The notes under the pieces were generated by a model. That model had not been told where the DNA came from. It saw only the letters and a list, made by a program, of their open reading frames with translations, and made no database searches. A DNA stretch of 64,000 bases. Origin: Streptomyces sp. HUAS ZL42. GTDB lineage: Bacteria; Actinomycetota; Actinomycetes; Streptomycetales; Streptomycetaceae. Positions 7,882-15,901 of this stretch are shown one piece after another. The number at the start of each line of letters is the position of its first letter. Position 1 is the first letter of the stretch. The translations under genes were made by a program, and so were the position numbers. The DNA is taken from positions 9,397,001-9,461,000 of the forward strand of contig NZ_CP160403.1 of assembly GCF_040782645.1 (NCBI RefSeq), given 5' to 3'.

Positions 7882-8652
7882 TCAGGCGAGTTCGTCGACT
7901 TCGAGGTAGAGCTGCCGCTCGACCTCGACCCCGACGGTGAAGCCGCGGGAGAGGCTCGGAGAGCGGGTCGCCGGGAACGATGCGGTGGCGACCTCGCCCA
8001 CGCTCAGCCGGTGCTCGACACCGTCGTCCCGGCCGAATGAGACGGGCTGCGCCTGCTCGAAACGGATCTCCGACACGTCGTCGTCCAGCGGGTGCCCGAC
8101 CGGAGTCCGGACCGTGCCGGGAACCAACCGCACGGTCAGTACCTGGTCGAAGCCGGGCCGCTCGCGCAGCTCATGCGCCAGATACAAGCGGTCGCCACGA
8201 CCGAAGCACAGATACCCCAGCTCCCGCCCGGGGACGGGCTTGCTCTCGGTGTCGAGCCGGCTGAACCACACCACGCGCCGGACGTCCACGCGCACCCCGG
8301 TCGCGACAGGGGTACCGCCGCGCTCGAAGTGCCCGCGCACGAGCGTCCCCTTCAGCGAGGTCAGGGCGGGGACGCCGTCCTGCGGCTCCAGCTCGGCGAT
8401 CGGGAAGGGGACGGGGTCGAAGGTGTACATGCCGTCGCCGTGCCGCGCGCGGTCGGCGCGCAGCACGTCGAGTGCCCCGGCGTCGAGCTCGGCCTCGGTC
8501 AGGACCTGGAAGTTGTGCGGGCACGCGTACATCGGCAGGTGCGACAGGTACGGCGGGTCCTCGCCGAACAGCAGCATGCCGTGCCGGTCCGTGGTGTCGC
8601 ACTCGCCGGGACCGTGCTGGTGACCACTGTGGTGACTGTGCGGGCCGGTCAT
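7882..8652 (-). CDS. Conserved hypothetical protein with His-rich N-terminus
   Basis: A 256-residue protein starting at the ATG at 8652 after a GAGGAGG ribosome-binding site. The first ~25 residues are His-rich (HSHHSGHQHG) and could bind metal. A conserved block HGMLLFGEDPPYLSHLPMY, then CPHNFQVL and later LVRGHFERGGTP, is shared with a widespread bacterial family that I recognise only as uncharacterised. It is the first gene of the leftward block and is divergent from the SARP regulator (8805), sharing its promoter region. Function is not assignable. Confidence 0.6.
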   Translation of the reverse strand: MTGPHSHHSGHQHGPGECDTTDRHGMLLFGEDPPYLSHLPMYACPHNFQVLTEAELDAGALDVLRADRARHGDGMYTFDPVPFPIAELEPQDGVPALTSLKGTLVRGHFERGGTPVATGVRVDVRRVVWFSRLDTESKPVPGRELGYLCFGRGDRLYLAHELRERPGFDQVLTVRLVPGTVRTPVGHPLDDDVSEIRFEQAQPVSFGRDDGVEHRLSVGEVATASFPATRSPSLSRGFTVGVEVERQLYLEVDELA

Positions 8653-8731
8653 GGTGCCTCCTCGGCGTGTCTGCGTTGGATCGGTTTGGTGAGGCATGTC
8701 CGAACGGTTGCACCACGACCTGCTTGTGCAC

Positions 8732-8749
8732 CTTGCGGCGACCTTGCGG
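8732..8749. promoter_or_regulatory. SARP-box-like direct repeat
   Basis: CTTGCGG occurs at 8732-8738 and again at 8743-8749: a heptamer repeated with a 4-bp spacer (11-bp period). This is the spacing at which SARP/AfsR regulators contact successive helical turns. It lies between the divergent starts at 8652 and 8805, so the neighbouring SARP could control both arms of the cassette. Confidence 0.5.
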
Positions 8750-8804
8750 CCCGTGCAGCATTGGCGAGAAACATTCCGTAGCGAGATGATCACCGAAGGT
8801 GCTG

Positions 8805-11660
8805 ATGGAGTTCCGGCTGCTCGGCGAGGTGCAGGTGCTGGCTGCGGACCGCCCGCTCGACGCTGGGACACCCCGGCAGCAGGCGGTACTCGCGGCGCTG
8901 GCCGTGGACCCGGGGAGACCGGTCCCCATCGAGACGCTCATCGACCGGATCTGGGGAGAGGACCCTCCTGCCGAGGCGCGCAACGTGCTGTACTCGCACC
9001 TGAGCCGGATCCGCCAGTTGTTCAAGCAGGCGGCAGCCCTCGGTGACGGCGCCGCCGTACGGCTCGAGCGCCGGCACGCCGGATACGTGCTGGACATCGA
9101 CCCTGGCCTGGTCGACCTGCACCGGTTCGGGCGTTTGGCCGACCAGGGCCGCGCCCCGTCGTCCACCGAAGCGGACCGGGCGAGCGTGCTCGCGGAGGCC
9201 CTGGGCCTCTGGCGCGGCACCCCGCTGGCAGCGCTGACCGGCGAATGGGCGGCGAACGTGCGCGAGAGCTGCCACCGTCGCCGCCTGGACGCCGCCGTCC
9301 ACTGGGCGCGCGCCGAGCTTCGGCTCGGCCGCACCGAAGCGGTGATCACCACACTGCCCGACCTGATCGCCGAGTACCCGCTCGCCGAGCCGCTGGAGGG
9401 CCTGCTGATGGAGGCGCTGCACGCGGCGGGCCGGGGCGCGGAGGCCATCGACCGCTATACGACGGTACGGGCGCGCCTGGCCGATGCCCTGGGCACCGAT
9501 CCCGGTCCGGAGCTGCGCACGCTGTACGAGGCGATCCTGCGCGGCGAACTGCGGCCCGGCCCCGGTGCCGACCAGGCGGCCGCCACCACCATGAAGGCGA
9601 CCGTCCCCGCCCAACTCCCCCCGGACTTGTACGGGTTCACCGGGCGCGAAGCGCAGCTTCGCCGCCTGGACGCCCTCCTGCCCCCTGCGTCCCCGGACAC
9701 GCTTGCCCGCGCGGTCGCGATCGCGGCGATCGACGGTATGGCCGGCATCGGCAAGACGGCACTGGCGGTGCACTGGGCCCACCGGGCGGCCCACCGGTTC
9801 GCCGACGGGCAGCTGTACGTGAACCTGCGCGGTTTCGATCCGACCGGCACGCCGATGACGCCGGAGGAGGTCGTCCGAGGGTTCCTCGACGCGCTCGGCG
9901 TACCGCGCGAGCGGATCCCGGCCACGCTGGAGGCGCAGGTAGGCCTGTACCGCAGCCTGTTGACGGGCCGGCGGATTCTTGTGCTGCTGGACAACGCGCT
10001 CGACGTCGAGCAGGTGCGCCCGCTGCTGCCCGGCGCGCCCGGCTGCATGGCGGTGGTGACCAGCCGCAACCGGCTCTCCGGTCTGGTCACCACGGCGGGC
10101 GCGCACCCGCTGAGCCTGGATCTGCCGTCCGTCGACGAGGCACGCGACCTGCTGGTACACCGGCTGGGCGCGAAACGGGTCGGGGCCGAGTCAGCCACGG
10201 TGGACGAGATCGTCGCGATGTGCGCGCGGCTGCCGCTGGCGCTGGCCATCGTGGCCACCCGTGCGGCCACCCAGCCCGGCCTGCCGCTCGCCGTGCTTGC
10301 GGCCGAGCTGCGCGAGGCCCAGGGCGGGCTGGCCGAGTTCACCGATCCCGATCTGGAAAGCGACGTCCGGGCGGTGTTCTCCTGGTCGTACCAGCAGTTG
10401 AGCCCGGGGGCTGCTCTGCTGTTCCGGCTGCTCGGCGCCCACCCCGGGCCCGACATCGCCATGCCGGCCGCGGCCAGCCTGGCCGGGCGGCCGGTCGCCG
10501 AAGTACGGCCTCTGCTGGCTGAGCTCACCCGGGCCAACCTGCTGGAACGCACACCCGTCCGGTACGCGTTCCACGACCTGCTGCGCGCGTACGCCACGGA
10601 ACTGGCCCCGACCCTCGACAGCGACGGGCAGCGGGCCGCCGCGTTGCACCGGGCGCTCAGCCACTACGTGCACAGCGCATACGCGGCCGACCGGCTGCTC
10701 AACCCCCTCCGGGACGAACCCGCGACGATGCCGCCGCCGGTCCCCGCCGGGGTCGGCCTCGAGCTTCCGGCAGACCAGCGGGAGGCACTGACCTGGTTCG
10801 CCGCAGAGCACCGGGTGCTGCTCGCGATGCTCCGCAAGGCCGACGACGACACCCTCGGCTGGCAGCTGGCCTGGGCCCTGACCAGGTTCTTCGCGTACCA
10901 CGGCCACTGGCACGACTCGATCGAGGCGCTCACCGCGGCGCTGCGCGCCGCCCGGCGCCTCGCCGACCCGCTCAAGGAGGCTTTCGCGCACCGCTTCCTG
11001 GGCTGCGCGTACATCAGACTGAGCCGCTTCGACGAGGCGGACGTCCGTCTGCGCGACGCCCTGGAGCTGTACCGCGCGGCCGGTGACATCGCCGGTGAGG
11101 CGCACACGCATCGCAACCACGCTTGGCTGCTGGAGCGTCAGGGCCGCTGTCGTGAAGCGCTCGGGCACGCGCAGCAAGCCGTCGACCTGTTCCGAGCCGT
11201 CGACCACCGGGCGGGGCAGGCCAGGGGGCTCAACGCGGTCGGCTGGTTCCACGCCATGCTCGGCGACTACGCCAGGGCGATCGAGTACTGCCGGCAGGCG
11301 CTGGAGATGCAGCGCGAACTCGGCGACCGGTTCGGTCAGGCGGAGACGTGGGACAGCCTGGGTTACGCCAACCAGCGGCTCGGCCGACACGATGAGGCCG
11401 TCTCCTGCTACCGGACCGCGGTCGCGATGTACCAGGAGTTCGACGACCGGTACAACGAGGCCGACAGCACGGCCTCGCTCGGCGACGCCCACTACGCGGC
11501 CGGCGACGTTGCATCCGCCAGGGCCGCCTGGCATCACGCCGCCGACATTCTCGACCTTATCCACCACCCGGACGCCGCCGATGTCCGCGCCCGTGCCAAC
11601 CAATCACAACAATCCGGCCTGGAGGCCCACCATGAAGAACGTCTCGGTCAGTCGCGATGA
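8805..11660 (+). CDS. AfsR/SARP-type transcriptional regulator (wHTH-BTAD-NB-ARC-TPR)
   Basis: A 951-residue protein. Residues ~1-95 form the OmpR-like winged helix of SARPs (LLGEVQVLAADRPL, then HLSRIRQLFK). Residues ~100-245 form the BTAD. An NB-ARC ATPase follows, with a P-loop GMAGIGKTA near residue 310 and LVLLDNA. The C-terminal ~250 residues are TPR repeats (GRCREALGHAQQAVDLF, then GDYARAIEYCRQALEMQRELGD). The start ATG 8805 is preferred over GTG 8799 because GAAGG overlaps the GTG. Such proteins activate secondary-metabolite clusters. Its 3' end overlaps the next small gene by 29 nt. Confidence 0.93.
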   Translation: MEFRLLGEVQVLAADRPLDAGTPRQQAVLAALAVDPGRPVPIETLIDRIWGEDPPAEARNVLYSHLSRIRQLFKQAAALGDGAAVRLERRHAGYVLDIDPGLVDLHRFGRLADQGRAPSSTEADRASVLAEALGLWRGTPLAALTGEWAANVRESCHRRRLDAAVHWARAELRLGRTEAVITTLPDLIAEYPLAEPLEGLLMEALHAAGRGAEAIDRYTTVRARLADALGTDPGPELRTLYEAILRGELRPGPGADQAAATTMKATVPAQLPPDLYGFTGREAQLRRLDALLPPASPDTLARAVAIAAIDGMAGIGKTALAVHWAHRAAHRFADGQLYVNLRGFDPTGTPMTPEEVVRGFLDALGVPRERIPATLEAQVGLYRSLLTGRRILVLLDNALDVEQVRPLLPGAPGCMAVVTSRNRLSGLVTTAGAHPLSLDLPSVDEARDLLVHRLGAKRVGAESATVDEIVAMCARLPLALAIVATRAATQPGLPLAVLAAELREAQGGLAEFTDPDLESDVRAVFSWSYQQLSPGAALLFRLLGAHPGPDIAMPAAASLAGRPVAEVRPLLAELTRANLLERTPVRYAFHDLLRAYATELAPTLDSDGQRAAALHRALSHYVHSAYAADRLLNPLRDEPATMPPPVPAGVGLELPADQREALTWFAAEHRVLLAMLRKADDDTLGWQLAWALTRFFAYHGHWHDSIEALTAALRAARRLADPLKEAFAHRFLGCAYIRLSRFDEADVRLRDALELYRAAGDIAGEAHTHRNHAWLLERQGRCREALGHAQQAVDLFRAVDHRAGQARGLNAVGWFHAMLGDYARAIEYCRQALEMQRELGDRFGQAETWDSLGYANQRLGRHDEAVSCYRTAVAMYQEFDDRYNEADSTASLGDAHYAAGDVASARAAWHHAADILDLIHHPDAADVRARANQSQQSGLEAHHEERLGQSR

Positions 11661-11895
11661 CATCGACGCCCTCACGCAGGCGGTCGACAGCGGCACTCTG
11701 CCCGCGCAGGACCTGCTGCGCTCGCTCCTCAGCGCGATCCTCAGCGCGGCTGACGGCGACGAGCCGATCAACGTGAGCGTCGAAGTCGGAACATTGCAGG
11801 ACACGTTCGAGGCCGCGTTCATCGCGGAGCCCGCAGCGGAGATCTCCCCTTCCGGACGCAAGGTCCGCGTGACGGTTGCAAAGATCGGCCGCTGA
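11632..11895 (+). CDS. Small protein, possible RiPP precursor for the adjacent radical SAM maturase
   Basis: An 87-residue ORF starting with ATG after GGAGG (7-nt spacing), inside the end of the SARP gene and 9 nt before the radical SAM gene. The first ~45 residues are acidic and helix-prone (DDIDALTQAVDSGTLPAQDL), like a leader. The tail after residue ~66 (EPAAEISPSGRKV, then RVTVAKIGR) is basic and short, like a core. It has no Cys and matches no family I know. Position, size and leader-like character support a precursor or partner protein, but the modified residues cannot be predicted. Confidence 0.55.
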   Translation: MKNVSVSRDDIDALTQAVDSGTLPAQDLLRSLLSAILSAADGDEPINVSVEVGTLQDTFEAAFIAEPAAEISPSGRKVRVTVAKIGR

Positions 11896-11904
11896 CGGCA
11901 CCGG

Positions 11905-13746
11905 ATGCGTACCGTACTCGTCTCGATGCCGTTCATGGGCCTGGACCGCCCGTCGATCCAGCTCGGCCTGCTCAAGGCGATCGGCGCCGAGCACGGCCAT
12001 ACGGTACGCACCCTGCACGCCAACCTCGACTTCGCGGCACGGATCGGCGCCGACTACTACCGCACGCTCGCCGAGACACGCGGGCCGCAGGTGGGCGACT
12101 GGCTCTTCTCGGCAGAGGCGTTCGGCGCGCAGGCGCCCGACCCCGAAGGCCGCCTGCTGGACGAGTTCGCCGAGAAACTGTCCTACCTGCCCGGAACCCG
12201 GCAGGAGGTGCGGGAGCGGCTGCTGCGCACCCGAGGCGAGGACGTTCCCGCACTGCTCGACTCGCTGGTCGATTCCTACCCGTGGCACGAGGTGGGGGTG
12301 GTCGGCTTCAGCTGCACGTTCCAGCAGAACACCGCGTCGTTCGCGCTGGCACGCCGGTTGAAGCGGCGGTATCCGCACCTCGTCACGGTCTTCGGCGGGG
12401 CGAACTTCGACGGCGAGATGGGCCTGGAACTGCTCCGCTCCGTCGAGTCCGTCGACGTTGCAGTCACCGGCGAAGCCGACGCCTCCTTCCCGCGCCTGTT
12501 GCAGGCACTGGCCACCGGAGCCGACCCGGCGACCGTACCCGGAGTCTCCCGCCGGGCCGGCGACCGGCTCATCACGGCGCCGCCAGAGCCGCCGAACGGC
12601 GACCTCGACGCCCTGCCAGTACCCGACTACGGCGAGTACTTCGAACGGGCCGAGCGCCTGGACCTCTTGCCCCGGACCGCGCGCCGCCAGGCGTGGATCC
12701 CGTTCGAAAGCTCCCGCGGGTGCTGGTGGGGCGCCAAACATCACTGCACGTTCTGCGGACTCAACGGCACGGCGATGCGGTTCCGCGCCAAGTCACCCCA
12801 ACGGGTCCTGGACGAGCTGGCGGAACTCGCCCGGCGGTACCGCACCTTCCGCTTCGAGGCGGTGGACAACATCCTCGACATGCAGTACCTGAAGGAGCTG
12901 TTCCCCGCGATCGCCGACAGCGCCGCGGACTACCAGATCTTCTACGAGACCAAAGCGAACCTCACCCGAGCGCAACTGCGGATCCTGGCCCGCGGCGGCG
13001 TGACCCATCTCCAGCCCGGCCTGGAGTCGTTGAGCTCCCACGTCCTGCGGCTCATGGACAAGGGTGTGCGGGCCGCGCAGAACGTCAATCTCCTGCGTTG
13101 GGCGCGGTACTACGGCATCGACGTGGCGTGGAGCATCCTGTGGGGCTTTCCCGGCGAGACCGTGGCCGACTATGCCGGGCAGGCGGCCGTCGCCCCGCAT
13201 CTGGTACACCTGCAGCCGCCGGAGAACTCCGGCCGGATCTGGCTGGAACGCTTCAGCCCCCTGTACACCGACCCGCAACGCTTCGGACTGCGGCGATGCG
13301 AACCAGAGCGCAGCTACCGCCACGTCTACCCGGAGCAGGTGAACCTGGACCGTGTCGCCTACTTCTTCGACTACGAGGTCGACGGCGCCCTGCCCGAGAA
13401 CGCGTACGAACCCCTGCGAACGGCGCTCGCCGCCTGGTCCGAAGCGTGGCACTCCGAGCCGCGCCCGGCACTGACGTACTGGTCGGCGCCGGGCTTCCTG
13501 CAGATCCACGACGGCCGACACCACGAGCGGTCAGGGACGTACACCTTTGAGGGAACCCTCGCCGACATCTACCTCGCGTGCACGGACCGGCCGGCAACCG
13601 CGGCCGCGATCCGCGACAGGCTGCGGCTGGAGAGCCCTGTCACCTTCGTGGAGGAGGTGCTCGACGAGTTCCAGCGACGCGGGCTCGTATTCCGCGACGA
13701 CAAGCTGGCGCTGGCACTGGCCCTGCCTGCGGTCCCAGGACGCTAG
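11905..13746 (+). CDS. B12-binding-type radical SAM RiPP maturase (RiPP maturation radical SAM protein 1 family)
   Basis: A 613-residue protein. Residues ~1-200 are a cobalamin-binding-like Rossmann region (VLVSMPFMG at the start, later FGGANFDG). The radical SAM core has an atypical cysteine spacing, C273-X7-C281-X2-C284 (RGCWWGAKHHCTFCGLNG), which is the signature of the bacteriocin-maturation subfamily. The MRFRAKSP block and an IYLACTDRP C-terminal region follow. Family members modify ribosomal peptides, in characterised relatives by C-methylation. It closely follows the small ORF at 11632 and ends just before a remnant of a methyltransferase gene. Confidence 0.85.
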   Translation: MRTVLVSMPFMGLDRPSIQLGLLKAIGAEHGHTVRTLHANLDFAARIGADYYRTLAETRGPQVGDWLFSAEAFGAQAPDPEGRLLDEFAEKLSYLPGTRQEVRERLLRTRGEDVPALLDSLVDSYPWHEVGVVGFSCTFQQNTASFALARRLKRRYPHLVTVFGGANFDGEMGLELLRSVESVDVAVTGEADASFPRLLQALATGADPATVPGVSRRAGDRLITAPPEPPNGDLDALPVPDYGEYFERAERLDLLPRTARRQAWIPFESSRGCWWGAKHHCTFCGLNGTAMRFRAKSPQRVLDELAELARRYRTFRFEAVDNILDMQYLKELFPAIADSAADYQIFYETKANLTRAQLRILARGGVTHLQPGLESLSSHVLRLMDKGVRAAQNVNLLRWARYYGIDVAWSILWGFPGETVADYAGQAAVAPHLVHLQPPENSGRIWLERFSPLYTDPQRFGLRRCEPERSYRHVYPEQVNLDRVAYFFDYEVDGALPENAYEPLRTALAAWSEAWHSEPRPALTYWSAPGFLQIHDGRHHERSGTYTFEGTLADIYLACTDRPATAAAIRDRLRLESPVTFVEEVLDEFQRRGLVFRDDKLALALALPAVPGR

Positions 13747-13823
13747 CGCACTCGACACCATCGACGCGGCTACCGGCTACTGGTGACCGACTCCTGACCA
13801 ACGCCCGCTGTTGCGGGACACGA
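13747..13823 (+). pseudogene. 3'-end remnant of a second copy of the 2938-3681 methyltransferase
   Basis: The stretch starting CTCGACACCATCGACG (13751 on) aligns with 3634-3711, the last codons, stop and 3' flank of the methyltransferase. By eye, identity is roughly 85 percent over the coding tail, with one missing base near 13767 that puts the remnant out of frame. It begins immediately after the stop of the radical SAM gene. It marks the right edge of the 10-kb cassette whose left edge is the intact copy. Confidence 0.75.
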
Positions 13824-13890
13824 GCATGGCCCAGGGAGCGCCCGCGGAAAAGTTTCCCGAAAGGCTTGAATCGCAATGGCTTGAGAGGAA

Positions 13891-14005
13891 CTCGACCACG
13901 TCGGCGCCGGCCCGGTCGGCCATCGGGGTCTGTCGACGGGCTGCGGCCTGGGTGTGCCGCTGCTCGCCGCGGAACCCCACGTCCGCGCTGCCGTACCGGT
14001 CGCTG
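13891..14005 (+). pseudogene. Internal fragment of an alpha/beta hydrolase gene
   Basis: In the frame beginning at 13891 the sequence reads LDHVGAGPVGHRGLSTG, then GLGVPLLAAEPHVRAAV, which matches the nucleophile-elbow region of dienelactone-hydrolase/FrsA-like alpha/beta hydrolases (G-L-S-x-G). Neither the upstream nor the downstream parts of such a gene are recognisable. The rest of 13824-14206 holds no gene I can support. Confidence 0.55.
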
Positions 14006-14206
14006 TCTCGCCGACCGTGCGCCGACCCCGTGCCGTGGCGCCCTTCTTCCGGCGCTCAGCTGAAGCCGCTGGTGACCGGCCTGTTCTGGCTGGCGTCGAA
14101 TACTCGGATGCGGGTCACGCCGACCTACCCCTACGCTCCCGTTTCAAGGGGCTGTTAGTCGCCCTGTCCACAACGGCCAGCCATTGGAAGGGAGTTGGGC
14201 GGGGGA

Positions 14207-14929
14207 ATGACTTCTCAAATGTTCGCGCTCTGCTTCGATGCGAGCGAGCCACTGCGTATCGCGGGGTTCTGGTCCGGGCTCCTGGGTTGGGAGACGGCCG
14301 ACGATCCACACGAGGGCGTCACGCTCCTGCCCAGGGACGACACCGGTTTCCGACTCCGTTTTCTTCCGACCGAGGAGCAGAAGGTCGGCCAGAACCGGAT
14401 GCACTTCGATCTGACGAGTACGTCCCTGGAGGACCAGGAGCAGACGGTGGCCAGGGCTCTGGAACTCGGCGGACGGCACATCGACGTCGGCCAACTCCCG
14501 GAGGAGGATCACGTGGTGCTCGCCGATCCCGACGGCAACGAGTTCTGTGTCGTCGGGCCGGACAACAAGTTCCTCGCCGACTGCGGCTTCATCGGAGCGC
14601 TGGCTTGCGACGGTTCGCAGGCGGTCGGTTACTTCTGGAGCGCAGCGCTGGCTTGGCCGTTGGTCTGGGACCAGGACCAGGAAACCGCGATCCGCTCGCC
14701 ACACGGCGGTCCGAAGATCACGTGGGGTGGTCCACCAGTGGCGCCGAAGACGGGCAAGAACCGGCTTCATTTCGACCTCGCTCCTCCCGTGGACGGTGAT
14801 TGGCGGGCAGAGGTCGACCGTCTGCTCTCCCTGGGGGCCACTCGGATCGACGCCGGCGAGGGCGAGGCAGGCCGGGTGGTGATGGCCGATCCCGACGGCA
14901 ACGAGTTCTGTGTATTGAGGCCCCGGTAG
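14207..14929 (+). CDS. VOC-family (glyoxalase/bleomycin-resistance fold) protein, two-domain
   Basis: 240 residues from the ATG at 14207; a TTG at 14195 is in frame, but GGGCGGGGGA fits the ATG. Two tandem VOC modules each end in ADPDGNEFCV (residues ~105-115 and ~228-238), the hallmark of this fold in actinobacterial proteins of the CADD/glyoxalase-like type. Metal or ligand is unknown. The gene stands alone and is preceded by gene debris. Confidence 0.85.
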   Translation: MTSQMFALCFDASEPLRIAGFWSGLLGWETADDPHEGVTLLPRDDTGFRLRFLPTEEQKVGQNRMHFDLTSTSLEDQEQTVARALELGGRHIDVGQLPEEDHVVLADPDGNEFCVVGPDNKFLADCGFIGALACDGSQAVGYFWSAALAWPLVWDQDQETAIRSPHGGPKITWGGPPVAPKTGKNRLHFDLAPPVDGDWRAEVDRLLSLGATRIDAGEGEAGRVVMADPDGNEFCVLRPR

Positions 14930-15041
14930 CGCGACCGGTGTCCGGCGGGCGCCCAGCCCGCGTCGGACCAACCGGCTCACCGTCGTCAAAGACCCGTTGC
15001 TCAGGACGAACACACCTGGCCAGGCGAAGGCTGAACCCGCA

Positions 15042-15734
15042 TCAGGGCACGCTCTGGGTGGCGGGCCGCGGCACGAGAGCGAACGTCGACAGCATGAACC
15101 AGCCGGGCGCGGCTCGGCGCAGCGCCTCGGGACCGTCCACCCTGACCGAGCCCGCGCGCACCGCCTCGGACCAGCCGAGGTCGCCCCGCCACACCCGGAT
15201 CAGGCTGCGCAGCGTCGCGGTGAAGGTCACCGCCACGGCGTGACCGGGATCGTCGTCACAGACGTCGGCGTCGTCGGGCGTGATGACCAGCCACCAGTGC
15301 CGGGCCCGCGGGTGCACGTCGGGGAAGTCGAACCGGACCACCGTGCGCCCTTCGGGGACCGACTCGTGATCGATCCTGCGGTGCATGTCCCACAGCAGCA
15401 GCTTCGGATCGAGATCTTCGTCGCCGAGTTCACCGATCCAGCGGGTGCCCCACGCGCCCAGGGCCTCCACCACCGGTCGCAGCTCTTCCCCGGCCGGAGT
15501 CAGGACGTACTGCACGTCCCTGCCCTCGGTGCGCTTCTCCGCGATACCGGCCCGCACCAGCTGGTGCAGCCGCTTGGACAGCAGTGTGGGGGACATGCGC
15601 GGCACCCCACGGCGCAGCTCGTTGAAACGGCTGCTGCCGGCGACCATCTCCCGCACGATGAGGAGCGTCCAGCGCTCGTCGAGGAGTTCCATCGCCTTGG
15701 CGACGGGACAGAACTGGCCGTACGTAGCGCCCAT
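15042..15734 (-). CDS. HxlR-family winged-helix regulator with extended C-terminal domain
   Basis: 230 residues from the ATG at 15734. The start is chosen because MGATYGQFCPVAKAMELLDERW is the conserved HxlR beginning; upstream in-frame starts are not conserved-looking. Residues ~8-100 are the winged helix (FNELRRGVPRMSPTLLSKRL), with a Cys near the N-terminus. The C-terminal ~120 residues resemble SCP2-like ligand domains found fused to Streptomyces HxlR proteins. It is divergent from the methyltransferase at 15902, with a 15-bp palindrome between them. Confidence 0.87.
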   Translation of the reverse strand: MGATYGQFCPVAKAMELLDERWTLLIVREMVAGSSRFNELRRGVPRMSPTLLSKRLHQLVRAGIAEKRTEGRDVQYVLTPAGEELRPVVEALGAWGTRWIGELGDEDLDPKLLLWDMHRRIDHESVPEGRTVVRFDFPDVHPRARHWWLVITPDDADVCDDDPGHAVAVTFTATLRSLIRVWRGDLGWSEAVRAGSVRVDGPEALRRAAPGWFMLSTFALVPRPATQSVP

Positions 15735-15808
15735 GCAATGCAGGTTAGGCCGCGGGTCCGTGCCGTACCAGCCGGATGGACCGGCGAGGGCCCGAGACGG
15801 GCCTGCCG

Positions 15809-15823
15809 GTACAGATCCTGTAC
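15809..15823. promoter_or_regulatory. HxlR-type operator candidate
   Basis: GTACAG-ATC-CTGTAC is a perfect 6+6 palindrome in the 167-bp divergent region between the HxlR gene and the methyltransferase. It fits the TAC-N-GTA spacing typical of HxlR/DUF24 operators. Confidence 0.55.
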
Positions 15824-15901
15824 TAGGGAGGGCGCGCACACGTTCCTACGCTCGACGTATCGGCGACGGGACCGCCGCCGGGAACGGCAAGGAGCGCAGT
15901 C

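Noticed and set aside
3682..13823. Calling the cassette an integrative element or prophage
   Set aside because: Lysozyme-like and M23-like genes suggested phage, but there is no integrase, terminase, capsid, tail or tRNA attachment site.
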